A stretch of DNA of 64,000 nucleotides from Sphingomonadaceae bacterium (GCA_027533105.1 JAPZTW010000008.1:372001-436000); one strand, 5' to 3'. Counted from the first letter of the stretch, positions 35,676 to 45,183 are shown. Numbers and translations: made by a program. The notes: a model not told the origin generated them from the letters alone.

Positions 35676-36154
35676 CAGGCACCCACCTTGTTCTTGCGGT
35701 TCATGGCAGCAACGTCGAGCGGCTGGGGCTGGGTGCCACCATGCGGGTGCTCGGTGCCGGCGTAGAGGTGAAGGGCGCGCATCTGCGCCCGGCCGAGCGG
35801 ACCACGGGGGATCATGCGCTCAACCGCCTTTTCGAGCACACGCTCGGGGAAGCGGCCATCCAGCACCTTGTCGGCGGTCACTTCCTTGATCCCGCCGGCA
35901 TAGCCAGTGTGCTTGTAATAGGTCTTCTGCTTCAGCTTGTTGCCGGTCAGCTTCACCTTGTCGGCGTTGATCACGACAACGTGATCGCCGCAATCGACGT
36001 GGGGGGTGAAGCTCGGCTTGTGCTTGCCGCGCAGATGATTGGCGATGACGACGGCCAGACGGCCGACCACCAGGCCTTCGGCATCAATCAGATGCCACTT
36101 CTTTTCCACCTCGGCCGGCTTGATCGACCGGGTGACCTTGGAAAGCGCCTTCAT
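35675..36154 (-). CDS. rplM: Ribosomal protein uL13
   Basis: Large-subunit assembly protein, 159 residues, starting [20 protein letters not shown]. It contains [20 protein letters not shown] and the signature [38 protein letters not shown] follows. First gene of the rplM-rpsI operon; ATG 36154 follows ACGGAAC. The 160-base gap upstream should hold the promoter. Confidence 0.98.
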   Translation of the reverse strand: MKALSKVTRSIKPAEVEKKWHLIDAEGLVVGRLAVVIANHLRGKHKPSFTPHVDCGDHVVVINADKVKLTGNKLKQKTYYKHTGYAGGIKEVTADKVLDGRFPERVLEKAVERMIPRGPLGRAQMRALHLYAGTEHPHGGTQPQPLDVAAMNRKNKVGA

Positions 36155-36316
36155 GGCAACTCCGTTCCGTTAAAAGGTCAGATCCCTTGTTCGTCACGCG
36201 CGCCAGAATCGCTTCGGCCCGCGCGGGAAGGCGGCCCATTCGGGGAAAGCGCCCCCAAAGTCAAGCTTTGCGGCCCTTCTTCATAGAGGTAAAATAATAC
36301 CGTGACGATCGGATGG

Positions 36317-37051
36317 TCAGTCAGCCGGCACGAAAGTCCAGACCTCGCGCGAGGTGCGGCGCGTGCCATCCAGCTCGGTCACCACCAGCCGTTCCACCTG
36401 GCCTGGCAGACGCCCCCGGTCGATGCCGGTGGCCGTCACCACGATCTCGACCGAGCCCTGCTGGCCGCCGGGCAGGGCCAGGGCGCGGCGTTCGCGCCGT
36501 TCCGCTTCGGCAGGGTTGAACAGGTCCACCGGCCAGGCCGTCTGTCCAGCCGCGGCAATCGAGACCTGTTGCAGCATGGCGCTCGCCTGCGCGCGCGTGG
36601 GCGGCGCCAGTGTTGCCTGGTTGAGCATGACCTGGCCCAGCGCGGCGGCCCGCACGCGGGCGCCATCGCCGGTTGCAGCCGGACCGGGCTGGATCCGGCC
36701 CATGCCGTCCAGCCGGACCGGAAACAGCCCGGGATCGGTGCGTGTCCGCTCGATCGCGGCCAGACCTTCGAGGATCGGTGGAACCTCCACCTTTACCTCG
36801 GCCAGTTCGCCATCGATGCGGAAGCCTTCGCCTTCAGGGCTGAACCAGACCCGATAGCGGCGGATCGTGCGCACTTCCTTGCCATCGGGCAGGGCGCGGA
36901 TCAGCGTGCGCGAGACCATGACCGGGCCGGTCGGCGGAGTGAACCGGGCCCGACTGGCCGCGGCGGAAGATAGAGTGGAAGGATTCGCCGCTCCCGCAGC
37001 CGTGGTGGCCAGGGCCGCCGCGCCGGCCAGCAGGACGCGGCGCAGGATCAC
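36317..37051 (-). CDS. Exported protein of unknown function, coupled to ctaA
   Basis: About 244 residues with an N-terminal signal peptide (VILRRVLLAGAAALATTAAG), then a soluble domain with VMVSRTLIRALPDGKEVRTI, RRYRVWFSPEGEGFRIDGEL, and a C-terminal VERLVVTELDGTRRTSREVW. I do not recognise the family. A GTG start at 37051 is chosen because it overlaps the ctaA stop (GTGA) and begins exactly at the signal peptide. The longer frame runs into ctaA. A role in the respiratory envelope is only a guess from the coupling. Confidence 0.72.
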   Translation of the reverse strand: MILRRVLLAGAAALATTAAGAANPSTLSSAAASRARFTPPTGPVMVSRTLIRALPDGKEVRTIRRYRVWFSPEGEGFRIDGELAEVKVEVPPILEGLAAIERTRTDPGLFPVRLDGMGRIQPGPAATGDGARVRAAALGQVMLNQATLAPPTRAQASAMLQQVSIAAAGQTAWPVDLFNPAEAERRERRALALPGGQQGSVEIVVTATGIDRGRLPGQVERLVVTELDGTRRTSREVWTFVPAD

Positions 37052-38088
37052 GCCGGGCGCCGCCCCAGCGCGTGGGCGCCCCAGGCGACGCTCGCCACCA
37101 GCAGCGCGCCAACCAGCTGGTGCGCCACCGCGATCCACAGCTCCACCCCGCTATAGACCGTGGCGATGCCCAGCAGCACCTGGGTGCCGAAGGCGGCATG
37201 GATCGCAATCGAGGCGCGCCGGTCGATCGGGCGCAGCTTGCGGGCCATGACCACCAGGATCGCCACCACGAACCAGGCCCACCAGCGATGGACGAAGTGG
37301 GTCAGGAAGGGATCGTTGAGCAGGGCGTGGACGTGGCCGAGGGCCCAGTCGATCCCCGCCGGGAAGAAGCTGCCCTGCATCAGCGGCCAGGCATCCCAGT
37401 TGAACCAGCCAGCCCCGGCGACATAGCCCGCGCGCATGCCCGCGACCAGCGCACCGAAGAACAGCTGCACGAACAGCGCGAGGCTGGCGAAGAGGGTGAA
37501 GCCGGTCAGCCGCGCGCGCGGCTCGCCCCGTGCCAGGGCGCGCAGGTCCAGCGCAGTCCAGATCAGCCCGGCGAGGGTAAACAGCGCTACCAGCAGGTGA
37601 GTCGCCAGGCGGAAATGGCTGACCCGGATGTCATTGCTGAGACCGGACGAGACCATCCACCAGCCAATCGTGCCCTGCAGTCCGCCCAGCGCGAGCAGCG
37701 CCACCAGGCGGCCATGATAGCCCTTCGGGATCGCCCCCTTGATCCAGAACCAGGCCAGCGGGATGGCAAAGGCCAGCCCGATGATCCGCGCGATCACACG
37801 GTGGACCCATTCCCAGAAGAAGATGAATTTGAAGTCCGCCAGGGTCATGCCGGCCGGGCCGGTTACCTCGATATATTGCGGGATCTGCTTGTAATCGTCG
37901 AAGGCCTTTTCCCACTGCGCCTCGTTCAGCGGCGGCAGCACGCCCGAAACCGGCTTCCATTCGGTGATCGACAGGCCGGATTCGGTCAGGCGGGTGATCC
38001 CGCCCACGGCGACGATGAAAACGACCAGGGCGGCTACGGCGAAGAGCCACCGGGCAAGGGCCAGGGGGCGAGGGGAGGGTGCAGTCAT
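37048..38088 (-). CDS. ctaA: Haem A synthase CtaA (COX15-like)
   Basis: Inner-membrane enzyme that oxidises haem O to haem A for cytochrome c oxidase. The start MTAPSPRPLALARWLFAVAA gives 346 residues, near the family norm. It has eight hydrophobic segments. Conserved features are GGITRLTESGLSITEWKPVS, EWVHRVIARIIG with a haem-ligand His, LATHLLVALF, THFVHRWWAWFV, and VAHQLVGALLVASV. The frame extends upstream to 38541 only as a mirror of the merC gene. Divergent from merC across 108 bases. Confidence 0.93.
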   Translation of the reverse strand: MTAPSPRPLALARWLFAVAALVVFIVAVGGITRLTESGLSITEWKPVSGVLPPLNEAQWEKAFDDYKQIPQYIEVTGPAGMTLADFKFIFFWEWVHRVIARIIGLAFAIPLAWFWIKGAIPKGYHGRLVALLALGGLQGTIGWWMVSSGLSNDIRVSHFRLATHLLVALFTLAGLIWTALDLRALARGEPRARLTGFTLFASLALFVQLFFGALVAGMRAGYVAGAGWFNWDAWPLMQGSFFPAGIDWALGHVHALLNDPFLTHFVHRWWAWFVVAILVVMARKLRPIDRRASIAIHAAFGTQVLLGIATVYSGVELWIAVAHQLVGALLVASVAWGAHALGRRPA

Positions 38089-38165
38089 CAGGCCGCTCAC
38101 TGCGCCGATGCCCGCAAAAGCGCAAGCCGGGTTTTTGGACCGTATGCCGATCGCCGTATTGCGCC

Positions 38166-38182
38166 ATGTAACAGTGTAACAT
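38166..38182. promoter_or_regulatory. Palindromic operator candidate upstream of the MerC-like gene
   Basis: ATGTAACAGTGTAACAT is a 17-base near-palindrome (14 of 17 positions symmetric) of the TGTwACAsTGTwACA type. It is 14 bases before the MerC start, where it would overlap the promoter. The style resembles Fur/Zur-family boxes. It is centred in the ctaA-merC divergent region. Confidence 0.55.
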
Positions 38183-38196
38183 ATAGGCCCGGAACG

Positions 38197-38565
38197 ATGC
38201 GCGATGCGATCAACCTGATTCGCGGCCGGCTTGACCGGTTCGGCGTGCTCCTCTCCGGGCTCTGCCTCCTGCACTGCCTCGCCGGGCTGTTGCTGGTCGC
38301 CGGGCTGGGGCTGGGTGGGCAGTTCCTGTTCGCGCCGGTGATCCACCGCGTCGGCCTTGCGCTGGCGATTGCCGTGGGGGCGATAACGCTTGGCATCGGC
38401 GTTGCCCGCCACCGCGATCCGCGTCCCTTGCAGATTGGCGCTGGCGGCCTGGCGCTGATGGCACTCGCGCTGTTCGTCGGTCACGGCACCGAAGAAGCGG
38501 TGTTGACCATGGCCGGGGTCAGCCTGCTGGCCTGGGCCCACTGGCGCAACCTGCGGCTGGGCTGA
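38197..38565 (+). CDS. MerC-domain small membrane protein
   Basis: A 122-residue inner-membrane protein with four hydrophobic segments. The cysteine pair SGLCLLHCLAGLLL is in the first, as in MerC metal transporters; then VGLALAIAVGAITLGIGV, ALMALALFVG, and AGVSLLAWAHWRN. MerC proteins move mercury, but chromosomal copies in alphaproteobacteria are more often linked to zinc or other metals. The start at 38197 follows CCCGGAAC. No mer genes nearby. Confidence 0.85.
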   Translation: MRDAINLIRGRLDRFGVLLSGLCLLHCLAGLLLVAGLGLGGQFLFAPVIHRVGLALAIAVGAITLGIGVARHRDPRPLQIGAGGLALMALALFVGHGTEEAVLTMAGVSLLAWAHWRNLRLG

Positions 38566-38631
38566 ACGCTCCGCCGCACCTGCCCCATCGGTCCATTGCC
38601 AAAATCCGCCCGAACGCTATCTGCGCTGGGC

Positions 38632-39633
38632 ATGACCGACCAGCTTTCCCTTACCGTCAATGGCGAACCCCGCCGCACCGCGCCCGGCACCGTGGCCGAT
38701 CTGGTGCGCAGCCTCGAACTCGATCCGGCCAAGGTCGCGGTTGAACGCAATGGCCTGATCGTGCCGCGCTCGACCCTGGGCGATGTGGCGCTGGCCGATG
38801 GCGACGTGCTGGAGATCGTCCACTTCGTCGGCGGCGGTGATCATCAGCCTCAGGATGCCCTGGCTCAAGACACCTGGACGGTCGCCGGCCGGACTTTCCG
38901 TTCGCGGCTGATCGTCGGCACCGGCAAGTACAAGGATTTTGCCGAGAATGCCGCCGCAGTCGCGGCTTCGGGCGCGGAAATCGTCACGGTGGCGGTGCGC
39001 CGGGTCAACGTGTCGGATCCCAAGGCGCCGATGCTGACCGATTTCATCGATCCCAAGCAGATCACCTATCTGCCCAATACCGCCGGGTGCTTCACCGCCG
39101 AGGATGCGATCCGCACCCTGCGGCTGGCGCGCGAGGCCGGCGGCTGGGATCTGGTCAAGCTGGAAGTGCTGGGCGAGGCGCGCACGCTCTATCCCAACAT
39201 GGTCGAAACCATCCGCGCCACCGAAGTGCTGGCGAAGGAAGGCTTCCTGCCGATGGTCTATTGTACTGACGATCCGATCGCCGCGAAGCAGCTGGAAGAC
39301 GCGGGCGCAGTGGCGGTCATGCCGCTGGGCGCGCCGATCGGTTCGGGGCTGGGCATCCAGAACCGCGTCACGATCCGTCTGATCGTCGAAGGCGCGAAAG
39401 TTCCGGTGCTGGTCGATGCCGGGGTCGGCACGGCCTCTGATGCCGCCGTGGCGATGGAACTGGGCTGCGACGGGGTGCTGATGAACACCGCCATTGCCGA
39501 GGCCAAGGACCCGATCCGCATGGCCCGGGCGATGAAGCTGGCGGTCGAGGCCGGGCGCGACGCCTATCTCTCCGGCCGGATGGCAACGCGCAAATATGCC
39601 GATCCGTCGAGCCCGCTGGCGGGTTTGATCTAG
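38632..39633 (+). CDS. thiG: Fused sulfur carrier ThiS and thiazole synthase ThiG
   Basis: Makes the thiazole phosphate part of thiamine. The 333-residue protein has a ThiS domain (1-69) ending [11 protein letters not shown], then an 11-residue linker ([11 protein letters not shown]), then full-length ThiG. ThiG starts [20 protein letters not shown]; the Schiff-base lysine is in [17 protein letters not shown], and APIGSGLGI and the phosphate loop [14 protein letters not shown] follow. In free ThiS the two glycines are the C terminus, so the fusion must be cut or work differently. Start 38632 is preferred to 38596. No other thiamine gene is adjacent. Confidence 0.92.
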   Translation: MTDQLSLTVNGEPRRTAPGTVADLVRSLELDPAKVAVERNGLIVPRSTLGDVALADGDVLEIVHFVGGGDHQPQDALAQDTWTVAGRTFRSRLIVGTGKYKDFAENAAAVAASGAEIVTVAVRRVNVSDPKAPMLTDFIDPKQITYLPNTAGCFTAEDAIRTLRLAREAGGWDLVKLEVLGEARTLYPNMVETIRATEVLAKEGFLPMVYCTDDPIAAKQLEDAGAVAVMPLGAPIGSGLGIQNRVTIRLIVEGAKVPVLVDAGVGTASDAAVAMELGCDGVLMNTAIAEAKDPIRMARAMKLAVEAGRDAYLSGRMATRKYADPSSPLAGLI

Positions 39634-39768
39634 GCGTTTTTGCTGCCTCACGTCAGAAGCGGCGGCGCCGTAAGCTCATGACGGACGCCATGAGCGCACC
39701 TGACCAGACACGGTAAACGGCTTCTTAACCATCTTCTGGTCATCTGTTCCCGAACCAAGGGGGCAATC

Positions 39769-40296
39769 ATGGCCAATACCGGTACCGCATCGCTGACCAT
39801 CGCCGAGCTGCGCGAATTCGCCAGCTTCACCGCCTGCGAACAGCGCTACATCAAGCGCAGTCTCGATGTCGGGCTGGGCCGGCAGGATGCCTTCAAGCTG
39901 TGGGCCCGCGATGCCGAGGAAACCGCCTCGATCCGCAGCCAGTATGTGGTCTACCAGGAACTCAAGGCCCTGCGCGGCCAGGTGCCCGGCGACAGCGCCT
40001 TCGAAAGCCTTGAGGGTTTCATGGGCAAGCTGCTGCGCGTCACCGCCTTCGACATCGCGCAGGACCGGCTGACCTGCTTTTCGGCCTACCGCTTCCTTTA
40101 CGAACGGCTGCTGGGGGCCGAGGTCCGGCCCTTCCTGCCGAGCGCCTTCTGCGCCGCCGCCGCCCTGCCGCAGATCAAGCCCGAACGGCGCAAACACCTG
40201 CTCCAGTCGATCAGCGAAGCCGCCGCCACCGCGCCGGGCTGGTCAAGCCGCGCGCCAAGCTTCTATCCCGAATGGGTGGAGAAGGAAGCAGCCTGA
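39769..40296 (+). CDS. Conserved-looking protein of unknown function
   Basis: A 175-residue soluble helical protein, MANTGTASLTIAELREFASF and onward, with RQDAFKLWARDAEETASIRS, AFESLEGFMGKLLRVTAFD, and a C-terminal APGWSSRAPSFYPEWVEKEA. No signal peptide, membrane segment or motif I recognise. AAGGGGGC precedes the ATG by ten bases. About 40 bases upstream is a CtrA-like site TAAA-N7-TTAACC. It stands alone, 52 bases before the antiporter gene. Confidence 0.75.
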   Translation: MANTGTASLTIAELREFASFTACEQRYIKRSLDVGLGRQDAFKLWARDAEETASIRSQYVVYQELKALRGQVPGDSAFESLEGFMGKLLRVTAFDIAQDRLTCFSAYRFLYERLLGAEVRPFLPSAFCAAAALPQIKPERRKHLLQSISEAAATAPGWSSRAPSFYPEWVEKEAA

Positions 40297-40348
40297 TTCC
40301 AAAGGCCAACCAGGTTCCCTTTCGCTGTTTCTTCCCTATCTTTGGAAC

Positions 40349-41473
40349 ATGACGACGGCGAGTGAACCCGACCAGATCGAACGGCCGGCCCGGCCGACCG
40401 TTTTCCCGTTCTTCGGGATCACGCCCTGGGCGGCGATCACGCCGGCACTATCGCTGATTGCGCTGCCTCTGATCGCGCCGCAAGGCGGCCTTGCAACCCT
40501 CGTTCTGGCGATCCTCCTGGCCAGCGCGATCATGGCGGCGGTCTATCACGCCGAAGTCCTCGCTCATTTCCTGGGCGAGCCATTCGGTACACTCACCCTG
40601 GCGCTGGCTGTCACGGTGATCGAGACCGCCCTGATCGTCTCGATCATGCTGAGCGAAGGCAGCGCAGCCCAGGCCCTCGCGCGCGATACCCTGATCGCGG
40701 CGATCATGATCACCATCAATGCCATTGTCGGTGTCTGCCTGCTGGTTGGCGGCACCCGCCATCACGAGCAGAGCTATACCCAATCAGGTGTAACCGTCGG
40801 GCTGGCCATGCTTTCCACCCTCGCGATCCTGACGCTGGTCCTGCCGAACTATACCGTCTCCGAGCGCGGCCCCTTCTATTCGCCTTCGCAGCTGGCCTTC
40901 GTGGCGGTCATCTCGCTGGTGATCTACGCGACATTCGTGGTCGCCCAGACCCTGCGCCATCGTGATCACTTCCTGCATGGCGAGCCCGACGATCACGCCC
41001 ACGAAGCACCCGTTGGCCGAGCCAAGGCCATGGCGGCGGGCGGCCTGCTGCTGGTTGCGCTGGTGGCCGTGGTCCTGCTGGCAAAATCGCTGTCGCCCGC
41101 GATCGAGGCCGGGGTGGCCGCTGCCGGAGCGCCGCGCGCGGTGGTGGGGATCATCATCGCGCTGCTGGTCTTGGCCCCCGAAGGCTTTGCCGCCGTGCGC
41201 GCGGCGCGGGCCAACCGGGTGCAGACCAGTCTCAACCTCGCGATCGGATCGGCGCTGGCCACTATCGGCCTGACCATTCCGGCCGTGGCAGGGATTGCCC
41301 TGATCCTGAACCTCGACCTCGAACTGGGGCTGCCGATGAGCAATACGGTCCTGCTCGCGCTGACGCTGTTCGTGGCATCGCTCACGCTGGGCACCGGGCG
41401 GACGACCGTGGTTCAAGGGGTCATCCACCTGGTGCTGTTCGCCACTTATCTGTTCATTGCCCTCGTTCCCTAG
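40349..41473 (+). CDS. chaA: Calcium/proton antiporter ChaA-like
   Basis: Inner-membrane cation/proton exchanger, 374 residues, about eleven hydrophobic segments. It has two inverted repeat motifs of the CaCA superfamily: AEVLAHFLGEPFGTLTLALA, followed by VTVIETALIVSIM; and VLAPEGFAAVRAARANRVQT, followed by SLNLAIGSALATIGLTIPAV. A histidine/acidic loop (HGEPDDHAHEAPVG) sits between the halves. It exports calcium, possibly sodium or potassium too, for ion and pH balance. TTTGGAAC precedes the ATG. Confidence 0.92.
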   Translation: MTTASEPDQIERPARPTVFPFFGITPWAAITPALSLIALPLIAPQGGLATLVLAILLASAIMAAVYHAEVLAHFLGEPFGTLTLALAVTVIETALIVSIMLSEGSAAQALARDTLIAAIMITINAIVGVCLLVGGTRHHEQSYTQSGVTVGLAMLSTLAILTLVLPNYTVSERGPFYSPSQLAFVAVISLVIYATFVVAQTLRHRDHFLHGEPDDHAHEAPVGRAKAMAAGGLLLVALVAVVLLAKSLSPAIEAGVAAAGAPRAVVGIIIALLVLAPEGFAAVRAARANRVQTSLNLAIGSALATIGLTIPAVAGIALILNLDLELGLPMSNTVLLALTLFVASLTLGTGRTTVVQGVIHLVLFATYLFIALVP

Positions 41474-41490
41474 GGGGCGATGCTCCGCAA

Positions 41491-43371
41491 TCAGCTCTTG
41501 TAAAGCGCGTCCAGCCGCTCGCTGTAGCGATCCTTCAGCTTGTGGCGGCGGATCGACTGCTTGGGGGTCAGTTCCTCGTTGTCGATCGTGAAGGGTTCGT
41601 CGGCGAAGGCGAACTGGCGCACCTTTTCGATCACCGACAGGTCCTTGTTCACCCGGTCGATCGCGGCGCGCACGGCGCTGCGGAAGGCGGGCAGGTCCTG
41701 CAGCGCCTTCAGGTCGAACTTCTCGTCCTGCTCGCGGGCCCATTCCAGCGCCCATTCGGCATCGGGCACGACCAGCCCGACGATGTAGGGGCGGCGATCG
41801 CCGATCACCATGGCCTGGGCGATTTCCGGCTGGAGCGTCAGCAGGCCCTCGACCCGCGCGGGCGAGATATTGTCGCCCTTGTCGTTGACGATCATGTCCT
41901 TCTTGCGGTCGGTGATCACCACGCGGCCCGCTTCGTCGATATGGCCGATATCGCCGGTGTGCAGCCAGGGGCCCTTCTCGGGTTCAGCCGGATCAAGCTT
42001 CAGCGCTTTGTCGGTTTCGACCTGGTTGCGCCAATAGCCGTGCATCACCAGCTCGCCGCGCACCAGGATTTCGCCGTCCTCGGCAATCCGCACTTCCACC
42101 CCGTGGAGCGGCGGGCCGACGGTATCCATCTTCAGCCCCACCTGGGGCCGGTTGCAAGAGATCACCGGGCCGGCCTCGGTCTGGCCATAGCCCTGGAGCA
42201 TGGTCAGCCCCATCGATTCGAAGAACACGCCCACTTCCGGGCTGAGCGGCGCGCCGCCCGAAACCATGGCCTTGATCCGCCCGCCAAACTTGGCGCGGAT
42301 CTTGGGGCGCAGGGTCTTTTCCAGCACCAGGTCCATCGGCTTGTCGCGCCAGCGCTTGCGCCCGGCGGCCCTGTTCGAACCGATCGCCATGGCCTGGTCC
42401 ATCAGGAAATTGGCGACCTTCCCCTGCTTCTCGATCTGCTTCATGATCCGGGCGCGCAGCACCTCGAACAGGCGCGGCACGACGACCATGATCGAGGGGC
42501 GGGTTTCCTCGATATTGCTCGCCAGCTTTTCGAGGCCCTCGGCGTAATAGATCTGTGCGCCCACGCCGATCGGCAGCATCTGTCCGCCGGTATGCTCATA
42601 GGCATGGCTCAGCGGCAGGAACGACAGGAAAGCCTCGTCCTCGTCCAGCCCGAAATCCTCGGCCAGCACGCGCGCGGCCCCATCGACGTTCATGATGATC
42701 GAGCCGTGGTGCTGCATCACCCCGCGCGGAGCGCCACCGGTGCCGCTGGTGTAGATCAGGCAGGCGGTATCCGCCCGGCTGATCCCCGCGATCCGCGCCT
42801 CGACCGCAGCCCGCGCTGCCGCGCCATCGCCGGCGGTCAGCCTGGCCCAGTCATGATAGGCGAAGGTACCCTGCTGGCCCATGCGCAGCGGTTCGATCCC
42901 GATCACATGCTTGGCCTTGCCCGAGCGCAGCACCGCGCCCAGCAGCGGCACGGCCAGCTTGTCGTTGGCCACGATCACCGCGCTCGCGCCCGAATCGTCG
43001 AGGATGTGCAGGTGGTCGCGCTCGGTGTTGGTGACATAGGCCGGGACGGTGATGCAGCCCGCCGCCATGATCGCGAAATCGGCGATGCACCATTCGGGGC
43101 GGTTTTCGGAGACCAGCATCACCCGGTCGCCATCCTGCAGCCCCATGGCGCGCAGCGATTCCGCCAGGGTGCAGACCTGCCGCACCACCTCGTTCCAGCT
43201 CAGCGATTGCCAGCTGCCATCGTGCTTGGCCCAAAGAAACGGCCGGTCGCCGCGGGCGTCAGCACGTTTCAGCAGAAGTTCCACCAGATTGGCGGCGGTC
43301 GGCAAGTCGGAAATATCTACCACGTGCACTGCCCCTTTTTGCAGCACCCTTCCCCTGTTGGACACGCTCAC
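41491..43371 (-). CDS. Long-chain fatty-acid CoA ligase (AMP-binding)
   Basis: Activates fatty acids to acyl-CoA via acyl-adenylate, cytoplasmic and membrane-associated. It has 626 residues. The P-loop-like motif is LIYTSGTGGAPRGVMQHHGS (about 206), with YGQTEAGPVISCNRP (about 395), TGDIGHIDEAGRVVITDRKK (about 470), and the C-terminal lysine region ELTPKQSIRRHKLKDRY. It resembles bacterial FadD15-type ligases with a lid domain. Start 43371 (MSVSNRG); GTG at 43332 is possible. Preceding gap: 57 bases to ggt. Confidence 0.92.
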   Translation of the reverse strand: MSVSNRGRVLQKGAVHVVDISDLPTAANLVELLLKRADARGDRPFLWAKHDGSWQSLSWNEVVRQVCTLAESLRAMGLQDGDRVMLVSENRPEWCIADFAIMAAGCITVPAYVTNTERDHLHILDDSGASAVIVANDKLAVPLLGAVLRSGKAKHVIGIEPLRMGQQGTFAYHDWARLTAGDGAAARAAVEARIAGISRADTACLIYTSGTGGAPRGVMQHHGSIIMNVDGAARVLAEDFGLDEDEAFLSFLPLSHAYEHTGGQMLPIGVGAQIYYAEGLEKLASNIEETRPSIMVVVPRLFEVLRARIMKQIEKQGKVANFLMDQAMAIGSNRAAGRKRWRDKPMDLVLEKTLRPKIRAKFGGRIKAMVSGGAPLSPEVGVFFESMGLTMLQGYGQTEAGPVISCNRPQVGLKMDTVGPPLHGVEVRIAEDGEILVRGELVMHGYWRNQVETDKALKLDPAEPEKGPWLHTGDIGHIDEAGRVVITDRKKDMIVNDKGDNISPARVEGLLTLQPEIAQAMVIGDRRPYIVGLVVPDAEWALEWAREQDEKFDLKALQDLPAFRSAVRAAIDRVNKDLSVIEKVRQFAFADEPFTIDNEELTPKQSIRRHKLKDRYSERLDALYKS

Positions 43372-43428
43372 TAGGCGGGCTTTGCCCTAGCGGCAAGCAC
43401 CTACTGGCCGGGTTGTTTGATGACAGGG

Positions 43429-45174
43429 CTATTGCCGCGCGGCCTCGCCCTCGCTGCGCGGATCGGCCGCGCCCAGCAGCTTGCCGTCCAGCACCTGCAC
43501 GGCGTTGCCCTTGAAGCTGCGGTCACGCAGGCGCACCTCGCCGTGGCCCAGGCCCTGCAGGACCGGGATCAGCTTTTCGTGCTCGGTCCCGCGCTCGACG
43601 AAAACGGTGTTGCCGCCCGGCGCATAGATCACCGGCAGGGCCAGGGCCTGGTCGGCCGGCAGTTCCCAGTCGACCACGGCGATGATCGCCTTCAGCACCT
43701 GGGCCGGGATGGTGACACCACCGGCGGCGCCCACGGCCAGTTTCACCTTGCCGTCCGGGCCATAGACGATGGTTGGCGCCATCGAACTGCGCGGCCGCTT
43801 GCCGCCTTCGACCCGATTGGCCACTGCCACCCCGTCGCGCTCGGGCAGGATCGACAGGTCGGTCAGCTCGTTGTTGAGGAAATAGCCGTTGACCATCAGC
43901 CCGGAGCCGAACGGCCCCTCGATGGTCGAGGTCAGGCTGGCGGCCATGCCATTGCGGTCGATCACCGCAAAGTGGCTGGTGCCGCGCTCGGTCGGTCCCG
44001 CCCCATCGGCCAGCGCCACCTTGACCCCGGCCGGGTTACCCGCCGCAACCGAGGGCATGGCGCGATCGGTCGCGATCAGCTGCGACCGGGCGGCGATGTA
44101 TTCGGGGGCCAGCAGCCCGGCCACCGGCACGTCGACGAAATCGGGATCGGCCAGGTAGCGTTCGCGGTCGGCATAGGCCAGCCGCTGCGCCTCGGCGATC
44201 AGGTGCCAGGCGGTGGGCGAATCCTTGCCCATGGCCTTGAGGTCAAACCGCTCCAGCAGCTTGAGCGTACCCAGCACGGTCGTCGCCCCCGAACTCGGCG
44301 GGCCCATCCCGCACATCCGGTGCTGGCGATAGGTCACGCAGACCGGCGGGCGCGACTTGGCGCGATAGCCCTTGATATCGGCCAGGGTCATCGCGCTGGG
44401 ATTGCGCGGGGCGGTGTTGACCGTACGGACGATCTCCGCCGCGTTCTGCCCGCGATAGAACGCCTTCGGCCCTTCCCGCGACAGCCGTTCGAGGAACGCC
44501 GCCAGCGCCGGGTTCTTCAGTGTCGTGCCCGCCGCCACCGGGCTGCCATCGGCCTGGTAATAAAGCGCGCGGCCCTGCTCGGTTGAAGCGGCCAGGACCT
44601 TGAACCGGTCCAGGAACTGGTTGAGCCGCGGGGAGACGACAAAGCCGTCGCGCGCCAGCCGGATCGCCGGCTGGAACAGTTCGCGCCACTTCAGCTTGCC
44701 GTGGCGGCGGTGCGCCTCGGCCATCAGTGCCAGGTTGCCGGGCACCCCCACGCTCTTCCCGCCGGGAATCGCTTCCATGTAGGAGAGGTACTTGTCCCCC
44801 GCCTTGAACCAGTCGGGCGTGGCAGCTTTGGGGGCGGTTTCGCGCCCGTCGAGGGTGATCAGCTGGCCGCGCCCCGCCTTGCCGGGGCCGGTATCGAGCA
44901 CGAGGAAGCCGCCGCCGCCAATGCCCGAGCTTTGCGGTTCGACCACGGTCAGCGCCAGCAGCACGGCGAGCGCGGCATCGGTGGCATTGCCGCCCTGGCG
45001 CAGGATCTCCGCTCCGGCCTCGGCCGCGCGCGGATCGGCGGCGGAGACCATGCCGCTGTCGAACGGCGCGGTCGCGGCGCTCTTCGCCAGGGCCGGGGTG
45101 GCAAAGGGGGCAGCAAGGGGGGTGACGCTGGCCAGGGCCAGAGCAGCGAGCGCGGTGTTGCGAAACAGGACCAT
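43429..45174 (-). CDS. ggt: Gamma-glutamyltranspeptidase
   Basis: Periplasmic Ntn hydrolase splitting glutathione and other gamma-glutamyl compounds. It has 581 residues. A signal peptide ends TPALAKSA (about 30). The substrate arginine region is LLALTVVEPQSSGIGGGGFL. The self-cleavage threonine is in ERGTSHFAVIDRNGMAASLT (about 385), giving a large and a small subunit, and GRPRSSMAPTIVYGPDG-like and GAAGGVTIPAQVLKAIIAVV parts follow. pyrD is 9 bases upstream on the same strand. Confidence 0.93.
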   Translation of the reverse strand: MVLFRNTALAALALASVTPLAAPFATPALAKSAATAPFDSGMVSAADPRAAEAGAEILRQGGNATDAALAVLLALTVVEPQSSGIGGGGFLVLDTGPGKAGRGQLITLDGRETAPKAATPDWFKAGDKYLSYMEAIPGGKSVGVPGNLALMAEAHRRHGKLKWRELFQPAIRLARDGFVVSPRLNQFLDRFKVLAASTEQGRALYYQADGSPVAAGTTLKNPALAAFLERLSREGPKAFYRGQNAAEIVRTVNTAPRNPSAMTLADIKGYRAKSRPPVCVTYRQHRMCGMGPPSSGATTVLGTLKLLERFDLKAMGKDSPTAWHLIAEAQRLAYADRERYLADPDFVDVPVAGLLAPEYIAARSQLIATDRAMPSVAAGNPAGVKVALADGAGPTERGTSHFAVIDRNGMAASLTSTIEGPFGSGLMVNGYFLNNELTDLSILPERDGVAVANRVEGGKRPRSSMAPTIVYGPDGKVKLAVGAAGGVTIPAQVLKAIIAVVDWELPADQALALPVIYAPGGNTVFVERGTEHEKLIPVLQGLGHGEVRLRDRSFKGNAVQVLDGKLLGAADPRSEGEAARQ

Positions 45175-45183
45175 GGGCCCTGC

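Noticed and set aside
38089..38541. Upstream extension of ctaA
   Set aside because: It is antisense to the MerC gene and has Gln/Arg-rich mirror sequence.
43317..43322. CACGTG words elsewhere as further parS sites
   Set aside because: The CACGTG at 43318-43324 and the partial matches at 14459 and 58321 lack the flanking TGTTC/GAACA arms.
41542..43374. 610-codon frame antisense to the acyl-CoA ligase
   Set aside because: Mirror of the ligase gene; no coding features.
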